Assembly: GCA_947313935.1 (NCBI GenBank)
Contig: CAMZNW010000019.1
Location: 1 to 8,613, forward strand
DNA: 8,613 nucleotides
Origin: an uncultured Mollicutes bacterium
GTDB lineage: Bacteria; Bacillota_I; Bacilli_A; UBA3375
Direction: 5' to 3'
The position numbers and the translations under genes are program-made. The notes beneath the pieces are model-generated. The model was given only the letters and a program-made list of their open reading frames with translations. It made no database searches and had not been told where the DNA came from. Every line of letters begins with the position of its first letter. The first letter of the stretch is position 1. Below are positions 1-7,031 of the stretch, one piece after another.

Positions 1-230
1 AAGAATATATAGTAAGAGAAATTACAATTATACTTTTAATTTAAGGTCTATATGAGTGACAATATGTTTAGCATTTTTTTCACTTTACTCTTTCAGCTGC
101 CTTCAAATTCTCAACCTCTGCTTCAACCACTGCTTCCACATCACCAATTCCCTTTAAATTTGTCACTTCATCAGCTTCACCATCAACTCCAAGTACTTTT
201 ACGACAGTGAATGAAAGCAGTAAGTAAAAC
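1..230. other. Compositionally foreign segment abutting truncated aspS
   Basis: This stretch contains no part of AspRS in any minus-strand frame, although aspS should continue into it for about 120 codons. Bases 61-220 are about 38 % G+C by hand count, against about 25-30 % in the neighbouring genes. The plus strand is C-rich and G-poor, so the minus strand is purine-rich as if coding. Bases 1-60 are AT-rich and show no gene. The origin is unknown: it could be another part of the same genome, a different organism joined by an assembly or amplification chimera, or a true rearrangement. The mixed GAG/AAG/GTG codon use speaks against the resident genome. Confidence 0.6.
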
Positions 231-238
231 TTAAGTTT
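80..238 (-). pseudogene. C-terminal coding-like fragment of unknown protein
   Basis: An open minus-strand frame runs from just after a TAA at 239-241 to a TGA stop at 80-82, about 52 codons with no ATG. It begins with a short hydrophobic stretch and continues into an acidic, probably helical tail containing VVKVLGVDGEADEV, GIGDVEAVVEAEVENL and the end KAAERVK. Codons such as GAG, AAG, GTG and TTG are frequent, whereas the downstream synthetases use GAA, AAA and TTA. TGA is the stop here, while the other genes in the window end in TAA or TAG. I do not recognise the family. It is best read as the tail of a gene cut at the junction with aspS. It is not in frame with aspS. Confidence 0.4.
112..135. 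repeat. 12-bp tandem direct repeat (two copies)
   Basis: Two adjacent 12-bp units, caacctctgctt and caaccactgctt, differ at one base. In the minus-strand frame of the foreign fragment they encode a repeated four-residue E-A-V/E-V unit, so this may be a small internal protein repeat. Confidence 0.5.
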
Positions 239-239
239 T
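226..239. repeat. 14-bp perfect palindrome at the aspS junction
   Basis: The sequence aaaacttaagtttt is its own reverse complement. It contains the aspS stop codon (TAA on the minus strand, 231-233) and coincides with the point where AspRS similarity and resident base composition end. A palindrome exactly at a breakpoint is compatible with a chimeric join or a recombination scar, but short AT-rich palindromes also arise by chance. Confidence 0.6.
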
Positions 240-1619
240 TATTGGATTGTCTAAATTAAATACACCATCCTTTGGATAAGTAAAAGGATGATGCATTGCA
301 TATAACCGATTTTCATCTTCTACATATTCAAACATTGGCCAATCAATTATCCAAACAAATTTAAATATTTCATCTGAAAATAAATTTAATTGTTTAGCTA
401 AGTGAATTCTTAATGCACTTAATGATGAACTTACTACATTATATTCATCTGCTACAAATAATACTAGACTATTTTCTGTAATATTAATTTTTTTAGATAA
501 TTCTAATAGTTCATCTTCCGATAAAAATTTAATAATTGGTCCATTATATTTCCCATCAATAAATTTCAACCAAGCTAATCCTTTTCCATGGTGTTTTTTA
601 ACAAGTTCCTCTAATTTATCAATATCTTTACGTGAATAATTATTTGCACTATCTAATACATTTAAACATTTTACATACGATGCATTTTTAAATACACTAA
701 ATTCAGAATTACTAAATATCGATGTTACATCATTTAATTTTAAATCAAAACGTAAATCCGGTTTATCACATCCATAATTATCCATAGCATCTTGGTATGT
801 CATCTTTTCAAATTTTTCATTAAATTTTAATCCTTTTATATCTAAAAATACTTTTTTAATCATTTCTTCACTTAAATCCATAATCTCATCTTGAGACATA
901 AAAGACATCTCTAAATCAATTTGAGTAAATTCAGGTTGTCTATCTGCACGTAAATCTTCATCACGAAAACACTTAACTATTTGATAATAACGTTCAAATC
1001 CACTAATCATTAATAAATTTTTATATATTTGTGGCGATTGAGGTAAAGCATAAAACTCACCTTTATTAACACGTGATGGTACCAAATAATCTCGTGCTCC
1101 CTCAGGAGTAGCTTTAGTTAAAATTGGTGTCTCAATATCAATAAAATTTTTTTCATCTAAAAAATTACGAATTGATTTTGTTATTTGATAACGTGTTTTT
1201 ATTTTTTCTTGAATTTCATTACGACGTAAATCTAAATATCTATATGTTAAACGAGTTTCCTCACTTGCTTCAATATCATCTACAATTTGAATTGGAGTTG
1301 GAGCAGCTTGATTAATTATTTCTAAATTTGATGCAATAATTTCTATTGCTCCTGTTTGGATATTTTCATTAATATCTTGACGAGTATTAACTATTCCTAT
1401 TATGGCAATAACAGATTCAATCTTTAAAGTTTTTACTTCTTCAAAAATTGAACTATCTTTATTAATAACTATTTGACTAACTCCCGTAATATCTCTAAGA
1501 TCAATGAAAATTAATTCTCCTAAATCTCGAATTTTTTTTATCCATCCCATAACACATACTTCTTGTCCTATTTCATTTTGACTTAATTTTCCTAAATAAT
1601 GTGTACGTTTATTTTTCAT
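231..1619 (-). CDS. aspS: Aspartyl-tRNA synthetase, C-terminally truncated
   Basis: AspRS charges tRNA-Asp with aspartate in the cytoplasm. The N-terminal OB-fold anticodon-binding domain is clear (about residues 1-105, GWIKKIRDLG and LIFIDLRD). The class IIb catalytic core follows, with TRLTYRYLDLRR, motif 1 near 155-170, the bacterial TPEGARDYLVPSR segment, aspartate-site QSPQ, and motif 2 (FRDEDLRADRQPEFTQIDLE, 218-237). The bacterial GAD insertion lies at about 290-400, then AMHHPFT (441-447). The protein stops at 462 residues; the family is usually about 585-600. The missing part includes the GGGSxRI segment and motif 3 with its ATP-binding arginine, so the product as written should be inactive. 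ATG 1617-1619 overlaps the end of hisS by 11 nt and is preceded by GAGG inside hisS. Leu33 in RDLG sits where some non-discriminating AspRS carry His, but this alone does not settle tRNA specificity. Confidence 0.95.
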   Translation of the reverse strand: MKNKRTHYLGKLSQNEIGQEVCVMGWIKKIRDLGELIFIDLRDITGVSQIVINKDSSIFEEVKTLKIESVIAIIGIVNTRQDINENIQTGAIEIIASNLEIINQAAPTPIQIVDDIEASEETRLTYRYLDLRRNEIQEKIKTRYQITKSIRNFLDEKNFIDIETPILTKATPEGARDYLVPSRVNKGEFYALPQSPQIYKNLLMISGFERYYQIVKCFRDEDLRADRQPEFTQIDLEMSFMSQDEIMDLSEEMIKKVFLDIKGLKFNEKFEKMTYQDAMDNYGCDKPDLRFDLKLNDVTSIFSNSEFSVFKNASYVKCLNVLDSANNYSRKDIDKLEELVKKHHGKGLAWLKFIDGKYNGPIIKFLSEDELLELSKKINITENSLVLFVADEYNVVSSSLSALRIHLAKQLNLFSDEIFKFVWIIDWPMFEYVEDENRLYAMHHPFTYPKDGVFNLDNPIKT

Positions 1620-2892
1620 CTTCTACCTCTTTTATTAAATTGTCTTCAAACAAACTTAACTTAACTTTTTCACTAGTTCGTGTTTGTAAATTTTTAATTG
1701 TAACTTCTCCACTTTCTAACTCATCTTCTCCAACAATTACAGCATATATAGCTTTATTTTTATCAGTTTTTTTAAATGTTGTCTTTAAACTAATAACTTT
1801 AAAATTCATATCACAAACTAAACCATGATAACGTAATTTATTTAACGATTTAAAACAAACACCAATTGCTTCATCACAAAGTGGAACAAAATAAACATCA
1901 ACATTTGTTTTATAATTATCTAATAAATCACCATTTGAATCAATAATTGCATCAGTTATACGTTCAATTCCTATTCCAAAACCAAATGCACTTGTTTTAG
2001 GACCAGAAATTGTTTCAACTAAATCATCATAACGTCCACCACCTAATATTGCTTGAATACGTCCATCTCTAAAAGTATATTCAAATTCAAAAACAGTATC
2101 ATTATAATAATCTAAACCACGTACTAATTTATCATATATTTCATATTTAATATTTTGAATATCTAAAAATTTGCATACTTCATTAAATCTTTTCTTAGAT
2201 TCTTCTGATAAATAATCAATTAATTTTGGGGCTTTTTTTAAAGCAATATGCTCTTGATCTACTTTACAATCAAGAATTCGCAAAGGATTTTTTTCATAAC
2301 GCACTAAACAATCTTTACATAATCCGTTTTGATGTAGACTAATATGTTTTTTTAAAGCTACAATATATTCTTCTCTTTCAGTTTTATTACCCAAAGAATT
2401 AATTTTTAATTTAACTTTTTTATCCAAAGCAAAATTTTTAATAATAGCATAACTTAATGATATTATTTCTGCATCATGAATAGGTGTATTATTACCAAAA
2501 CTTTCTACTCCAAATTGATTAAATTGACGAAAACGACCTGCTTGAGGACGTTCATAACGAAAAGCAGGTCCAAAACAAGCTAAACGTACATTAGAATTAG
2601 TAGCATACATTTTTTCTTGAATATAACTACGAACAACTGGTGCAGTAAGTTCTGGTCGTAAAGTCATACTACGTTGTTTTTTATCCAAAAATGTATACAT
2701 TTCTTTTGAAACAATATCTGTCTCTTCTCCGACAGAATGTAAAAATAAATTTGTCGCTTCAAAAATTGGTGTTTGTATTTGACTAAAACCATAATTGTTA
2801 GCTAAATCAAACATCATACTTACAATATCATTTCTTAATAATAATTCTTCTCCATAAATATCATATGTACCACGTGGTGCAGCTATCTTCAT
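1609..2892 (-). CDS. hisS: Histidyl-tRNA synthetase
   Basis: HisRS attaches histidine to tRNA-His in the cytoplasm. With the ATG start the product is 427 residues, normal for the bacterial enzyme. It begins with the typical PRGTYD (6-11). Motif 1 lies around 42-62 (TPIFEATNLF, GEETDIVSKEMY). Motif 2 is LRPELTAPVVR followed by FRYERPQAGRFRQFNQFGVE (111-130). The insertion domain has LCKDC...RILDC (192-209). The HisRS signature LVRGLDYYNDTVFEF is at 256-270, and motif 3 AFGFGIGIERI at 302-312. The C-terminal anticodon-binding domain covers about 331-420. A TTG just upstream (2893-2895) is also in frame but lies directly on the ribosome binding site, so ATG 2890-2892 is preferred. It lies 11 nt behind pheT and overlaps aspS by 11 nt, so translation is probably coupled to aspS. 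Confidence 0.97.
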   Translation of the reverse strand: MKIAAPRGTYDIYGEELLLRNDIVSMMFDLANNYGFSQIQTPIFEATNLFLHSVGEETDIVSKEMYTFLDKKQRSMTLRPELTAPVVRSYIQEKMYATNSNVRLACFGPAFRYERPQAGRFRQFNQFGVESFGNNTPIHDAEIISLSYAIIKNFALDKKVKLKINSLGNKTEREEYIVALKKHISLHQNGLCKDCLVRYEKNPLRILDCKVDQEHIALKKAPKLIDYLSEESKKRFNEVCKFLDIQNIKYEIYDKLVRGLDYYNDTVFEFEYTFRDGRIQAILGGGRYDDLVETISGPKTSAFGFGIGIERITDAIIDSNGDLLDNYKTNVDVYFVPLCDEAIGVCFKSLNKLRYHGLVCDMNFKVISLKTTFKKTDKNKAIYAVIVGEDELESGEVTIKNLQTRTSEKVKLSLFEDNLIKEVEDEK

Positions 2893-2895
2893 CAA

Positions 2896-2901
2896 TCCCC
2901 C
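2896..2901 (-). promoter_or_regulatory. hisS ribosome binding site (GGGGGA)
   Basis: The minus strand reads GGGGGATTGATG. The G5 run is conspicuous in such AT-rich DNA and is the only Shine-Dalgarno-like element before hisS. Its spacing supports the ATG at 2892 rather than the in-frame TTG at 2895, which would touch it. Confidence 0.6.
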
Positions 2902-2903
2902 AA

Positions 2904-5285
2904 TTATTCTTTATTAAATTCATATCCTTTTTCAATTGCTTGTTTAATTATTTTTTCAACTGATTCGTCAACTAATACGCCAGTTAATGTAACTTCATTT
3001 GCAGTAAAAACCATACTAAATGTAATAGCTTGCATTCCATCTATAATATTTTCACCAATATAAATATCTTTTATTTGATAAGTATCTAAATATTTTATTT
3101 TATGAAAAATTTCAATAAGTTCGAGATAATTTTGATTTTTAGGACATAAAAAAGTTAAATCTCGAGTTACAGATGGATTGGTAGAAACTTTTTCATAAGT
3201 TATTTTTCGAATTAATTTATCTTCTATCATTGATAAATTAAGTTCAAACATAAAGACTTGTTGTTTTATTTTTTTATAATAATTAACATGCTTTAAACCT
3301 ATAAAACCTATAACTTTATTATCTACTACTACATCTGCATGAACAAAAGGATTAATTTGTTTACTAATATTACTAGTTGGTATGATTGAATATTTTATTT
3401 TATAATTATCTAATATTTCTTCAACTACCCCTTTAGCATCATAAAAATCATAGTTGGTTACTTTATTTGTATAAAAATCTTCTTTTATTCCACCTAAAAT
3501 ACCTGCTATTTTATATTCTTCAATAACTTCTTTATTAACTAAAGTATAAATATTTCCAATTTCAAAAATATTAACTTGTTTAGCTTGGCGATCAAAATTA
3601 TATTTAGCTACATCTAATAATGAAGAAATCATACTTTGACGATAATAACTTCTCAAATTAGATAATGGCATCATTAACTTAATAGCTTTGGTAATATCAC
3701 CATTTCCCATTAATAACTCATCTTCACTAATTAAAGAATATGTTGTAACTTGATTTAGTCCTAAATTTAAAACTACTTGTTCTAAATCACGTTCAATATT
3801 AACTTTTTTATTATTAATTATTTTATTTTTTAAATTGAAATTTACTAACACATCTTGCACACTAATATTTTCCATTGAATATACTCGGACTACTTCCTCA
3901 ATTAAATCATGATCATTAAAAATATCAAAACGCCATGATGGAACTAAATAAGTTAATATATTTTCATTTTCTTCTATTAAATCAAAATGAAGATTATCTA
4001 ATATCTTTTTAATCTCACTAATTTCCAATTTAATTCCTAAAACTAGAAATACTTCATTTACATCTAATTTAATTAAATTTGAATGAATTTCAAGCTCATT
4101 TGATAAAACAATATCATGTATTATAACATCATTATTTTCTTGTCTAATTAATGAGATGAATAACTCATAAGCACTAAAACAAGCCATTTGATCAATATTT
4201 TTCTCACCACGAATTGATGCAGCGGTTTTATTTCCTAATATATTTGCTGATTTACGAACTTTTATTGGATCAAATACTCCAATTTCTAAAATAATATCAA
4301 CAGTTTCTGAAGTTACTTTTGTTTCATTTGAACCTAAAACACATGCAATAGATATCGTTTTATCTGTATCTTTAACAACTAAATTCCCTGGTTGTAAATT
4401 ATATGTTTTTTCATCTAATCCAATAAATTCTTCTTGATGACTTAAAGTATCCACTTCAAGATTACCTGATATTTTCTTTGCATCATAAGTATGAACAGGT
4501 ACACCTGTTTGTAACATTACATAATTAGCTATATCTACAATATTGTTTTGACTTTTAATTCCATGTTTAGCTAAAAATATTCTCATTTTTATTGACGAAT
4601 CTTTTACAAAGATATTATTTATTTCCATTACACTTAAAAAAGCAGTTTTATCGTCATTATTAACTACCGTTATACTAGCATGTTTATCTGTAATAATATC
4701 AAAATCTCCAATTTCTTTTTTTATATCTAATAATCCTCTTAAATCACGTACTATTCCAACATAACTTAAACAATCTCCACGATTAGCAGTTAAACTTAAA
4801 TCTAAAACATTATCAAACAAGTTGATTAATTCTAATGCATTATCTCCAGGAGTTTGTGGAGTTGAAAACACATAAATATTTGCACTATCTTCTTTAATTA
4901 ATAAATTTTCATCTAATCCCAATTCACTAATTGCACAAATCATTCCAAAAGAACTTTCTCCACGAATTTTAGACTTTTTAATCTTAAAATCTCCAGGTAA
5001 AATACAACCAACTAAGGCAACAATAACAAATTGTCCTTGTTCGACATTTGGTGCACCACAAACTATTTGTACTACTTCACCATGACCAATATCAACTTGA
5101 CAAACATTTAAATGATCAGAATTTTCATGTGCTTGAACTGCTACAATTAATCCAACTACTAATTTATCATTTTTATAAGACGTTACTCCTTCAACTTCAT
5201 GACCTAATTGAATTAATTTATCTTCTAATTCTTTAATACTTAAATCAATACCATGTTTTTTTAATTCATTTTGTGAAATTAACAT
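2904..5285 (-). CDS. pheT: Phenylalanyl-tRNA synthetase beta subunit
   Basis: PheT forms the cytoplasmic alpha2-beta2 PheRS with PheS; it binds tRNA and edits misacylated Tyr-tRNA. The 793 residues match the family length (about 800). Domains in order: N-terminal helix; EMAP/OB-like tRNA-binding domain at about 40-150 (VVQIVCGAPNV, KKSKIRGESSFGMICA); ANRGDCLSYVG at 167-177; B3/B4 editing domain at about 210-380 (NIVDIANYVMLQTGVPVHTYD); B5 domain and catalytic-like core from about 400 (VPSWRFDIFNDHDLIEEVVRVYS, 448-470); C-terminal FDX-ACB anticodon domain at about 698-793 (NPSVTRDLTF). The B3/B4 pocket is diverged: ACVLGS (314-319) replaces the usual AGVMGG-like loop, and SIRGEKN replaces the usual S-x-R-F-E-R/K-G. 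His265, Glu334, Thr354 and Ala356 appear retained. The ATG at 5285 follows AAAAAGGAG, which overlaps the pheS stop. Confidence 0.97.
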   Translation of the reverse strand: MLISQNELKKHGIDLSIKELEDKLIQLGHEVEGVTSYKNDKLVVGLIVAVQAHENSDHLNVCQVDIGHGEVVQIVCGAPNVEQGQFVIVALVGCILPGDFKIKKSKIRGESSFGMICAISELGLDENLLIKEDSANIYVFSTPQTPGDNALELINLFDNVLDLSLTANRGDCLSYVGIVRDLRGLLDIKKEIGDFDIITDKHASITVVNNDDKTAFLSVMEINNIFVKDSSIKMRIFLAKHGIKSQNNIVDIANYVMLQTGVPVHTYDAKKISGNLEVDTLSHQEEFIGLDEKTYNLQPGNLVVKDTDKTISIACVLGSNETKVTSETVDIILEIGVFDPIKVRKSANILGNKTAASIRGEKNIDQMACFSAYELFISLIRQENNDVIIHDIVLSNELEIHSNLIKLDVNEVFLVLGIKLEISEIKKILDNLHFDLIEENENILTYLVPSWRFDIFNDHDLIEEVVRVYSMENISVQDVLVNFNLKNKIINNKKVNIERDLEQVVLNLGLNQVTTYSLISEDELLMGNGDITKAIKLMMPLSNLRSYYRQSMISSLLDVAKYNFDRQAKQVNIFEIGNIYTLVNKEVIEEYKIAGILGGIKEDFYTNKVTNYDFYDAKGVVEEILDNYKIKYSIIPTSNISKQINPFVHADVVVDNKVIGFIGLKHVNYYKKIKQQVFMFELNLSMIEDKLIRKITYEKVSTNPSVTRDLTFLCPKNQNYLELIEIFHKIKYLDTYQIKDIYIGENIIDGMQAITFSMVFTANEVTLTGVLVDESVEKIIKQAIEKGYEFNKE

Positions 5286-5296
5286 TAAACTCCTTT

Positions 5297-6328
5297 TTAA
5301 AATTGTTTATTAAAACGTTCATCATTTATATATAAATGTCTAATATCATCAATATTATGTTTTAATAAAGCTATTCTTTCTACACCAATTCCAAAAGCAA
5401 AACCAACATATTCATCTTCATCATAACCTGCAATCTTCAAGACATTTTTATGAATTACACCAGCTCCTAACACTTCAATAAATCCTGTTTGTTTACAAAA
5501 ATTACATCCACTACCTTTGCAACGAGAACAAGTAATATCTACTTCAACACTTGGTTCTGTAAAAGGAAAAAATGATTGTCGGAAACGAACTTCTAAATCT
5601 TCGCCAGCAAATATTTTATTAGCAAATATAGATAATGTAGTTTTTAATTCTCGCATTGATGCACTAATATTTTGTTTTTTATTAATCACAACTAAACCTT
5701 CAATTTGCATAAACTGATGTGAATGAGTAGCATCATCATCATCACGTCGATATACTTTTCCAGGACATATTATTTTTAAATCTTTATTTGCATTTGCTTG
5801 TAATGTTCGAGATTGAATTCCTGATGTATGAGTTCTCAACAAAAGATGTTCATTAATATAAAATGTATCTTGCATATCACGAGCAGGATGATTTTTATCT
5901 AAATTTAATGCTTCAAAATTATAAAAATCTGTTTCAACTTCTGGTCCTATAGCTATTTCATAACCCATTTCTATAAATATCATTTCAATTTCACGTGCTG
6001 TTTTTAATAAAATATTTTGTTTAGCTGGTTTATTTTTTCTTCCTGGTAATGTTACATCAATTGCATCTTTTTTTAATTGTTCATTTAATAATACTTCATT
6101 AATTTCTTGTTCTACAATATTATATTGTGCCATTAATTCACATTTTAAATCATTTATCGCTTGACCATAACTTTTTTTATCTTCTATATTTTTCATCTCT
6201 GACATTAAACCTGTTATTAACCCTTTTTTACCAAAAAATTCAACCTTTAATTCCTTTAAAGATTGATGATTATTAACATTATTAATTTTCAGTTTAAATT
6301 GTTCTCTTATTTCTTCAAATTTTTTCAT
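5297..6328 (-). CDS. pheS: Phenylalanyl-tRNA synthetase alpha subunit
   Basis: PheS is the catalytic subunit of PheRS and makes Phe-tRNA-Phe with PheT. The 343 residues equal the usual Gram-positive length. An N-terminal coiled coil (about 1-85) binds tRNA and contains the family's FFGKKGLITGLM (31-42). The class II core follows: GPEVETDFYNFEALN (128-142), HPARDMQDTFY, LLRTHTSGIQSR (163-174), motif 2 PGKVYRRDDDDATHSHQFMQIEG (two pieces across 189-211), and motif 3 GFAFGIGVERIALL (309-322). A four-cysteine element (C267, C270, C275, C278: CSRCKGSGCNFC) resembles the zinc-ribbon-like insertion of many Gram-positive PheS. The conserved HPL before the core is replaced by PAKQNIL (101-107). The gene lies 10 nt behind the methyltransferase gene and 11 nt ahead of pheT. 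Confidence 0.97.
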   Translation of the reverse strand: MKKFEEIREQFKLKINNVNNHQSLKELKVEFFGKKGLITGLMSEMKNIEDKKSYGQAINDLKCELMAQYNIVEQEINEVLLNEQLKKDAIDVTLPGRKNKPAKQNILLKTAREIEMIFIEMGYEIAIGPEVETDFYNFEALNLDKNHPARDMQDTFYINEHLLLRTHTSGIQSRTLQANANKDLKIICPGKVYRRDDDDATHSHQFMQIEGLVVINKKQNISASMRELKTTLSIFANKIFAGEDLEVRFRQSFFPFTEPSVEVDITCSRCKGSGCNFCKQTGFIEVLGAGVIHKNVLKIAGYDEDEYVGFAFGIGVERIALLKHNIDDIRHLYINDERFNKQF

Positions 6329-6332
6329 ATTA

Positions 6333-6341
6333 CTCCTCCTA
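6333..6341 (-). promoter_or_regulatory. pheS ribosome binding site overlapping upstream TAG stop
   Basis: The minus strand reads TAGGAGGAG, then TAAT, then ATG. The TAG stop of the methyltransferase gene is the first part of the Shine-Dalgarno sequence, the strongest in the window. Ribosomes terminating upstream would be positioned to restart on pheS, which is consistent with high synthesis of PheS. Confidence 0.75.
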
Positions 6342-7031
6342 TCTAAGATTATGAATTATAATTCCAGTTGCAACTGCTACATTTAATGATTCAAAATCAA
6401 TATCTAATTTATAATTAACATGTCCTAATTCTTTTACAAGTGGATTTATTCCATGTCCTTCATTTCCAATTACTAAATTAAATTCCTCAAAATGAGGATT
6501 ATTTGTTGATTCTTCATCTAAAAATGTTGTAATAATCGGTTTAGTTGAATTTTTTAAATATATTAAAATATCACTATGAATAATATTCATATGAAAATGT
6601 ACTCCTTGTGCTGCATTAATAACTTTATCATTATAAATTTCAACACATCCATTACCTAAAACAATATCATTAAAACCAAATGCCTTAGCAGTTCTTAAAA
6701 TTGTTCCTAAATTTCCTGGATCTTGTATTTCATCTAAAACCAAAACTTTATCACCTGTTATTTCTTTTTCAGGTTTCATCTTAACAATTGCAATCACTTC
6801 AGGTACTGGTCTAATACTCACTAAACTTTCCATTACTTCATATGATACTAATGTATGATTATATTGAAAATCTTGATTGGTTGTTATTAATTGTTCATAA
6901 TTATTTGTTTTAATCGCTTCTTTTACTACATTTGGTGAAAATACTATATATTGTTGATTTAATTTACGATATTTCTTTTGATTTAATTTACGCAACTGAC
7001 TCATACTTTGATTCGTTTTTGCTGTTATCAT
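6339..7031 (-). CDS. SpoU/TrmH-family RNA 2'-O-methyltransferase (YsgA/RlmB-like)
   Basis: It probably methylates a ribose 2'-OH in rRNA or tRNA using S-adenosylmethionine, through the trefoil-knot SPOUT fold. The 230 residues comprise a short basic N-terminus (LRKLNQKKYRKL, 13-24), an L30e-like substrate domain (to about 90), and the three SpoU motifs: VLDEIQDPGNLGTILRTAKA (98-117, Asn107 and Arg113), LVIGNEGHGINP (186-197), and ESLNVAVATGIII (214-226). The usual FLVEG in the substrate domain reads YIVFS here. Its position before pheS-pheT is the same as B. subtilis ysgA. The exact target nucleotide cannot be told from sequence. ATG 7029-7031 is chosen over an in-frame GTG at 7034 because AAAGGAG sits 6 nt before the ATG. 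Its first 44 nt overlap the upstream membrane-protein gene in another frame. Confidence 0.92.
   Translation of the reverse strand: MITAKTNQSMSQLRKLNQKKYRKLNQQYIVFSPNVVKEAIKTNNYEQLITTNQDFQYNHTLVSYEVMESLVSIRPVPEVIAIVKMKPEKEITGDKVLVLDEIQDPGNLGTILRTAKAFGFNDIVLGNGCVEIYNDKVINAAQGVHFHMNIIHSDILIYLKNSTKPIITTFLDEESTNNPHFEEFNLVIGNEGHGINPLVKELGHVNYKLDIDFESLNVAVATGIIIHNLR

Noticed and set aside
64..210. Plus-strand 48-codon frame starting with ATG
   Set aside because: It is Leu/Gln/His-rich with no ribosome binding site and mirrors the purine-rich minus-strand frame; it looks like an antisense shadow.
80..238. The missing AspRS C-terminus in a shifted frame
   Set aside because: None of the three minus-strand frames contains the GGGSxRI or GLDR motifs or anything close to them.
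1601..1828. Plus-strand open frames opposite hisS, pheT (5048-5236) and pheS (5517-5717)
   Set aside because: They lie antisense to strongly conserved genes and show no family pattern.
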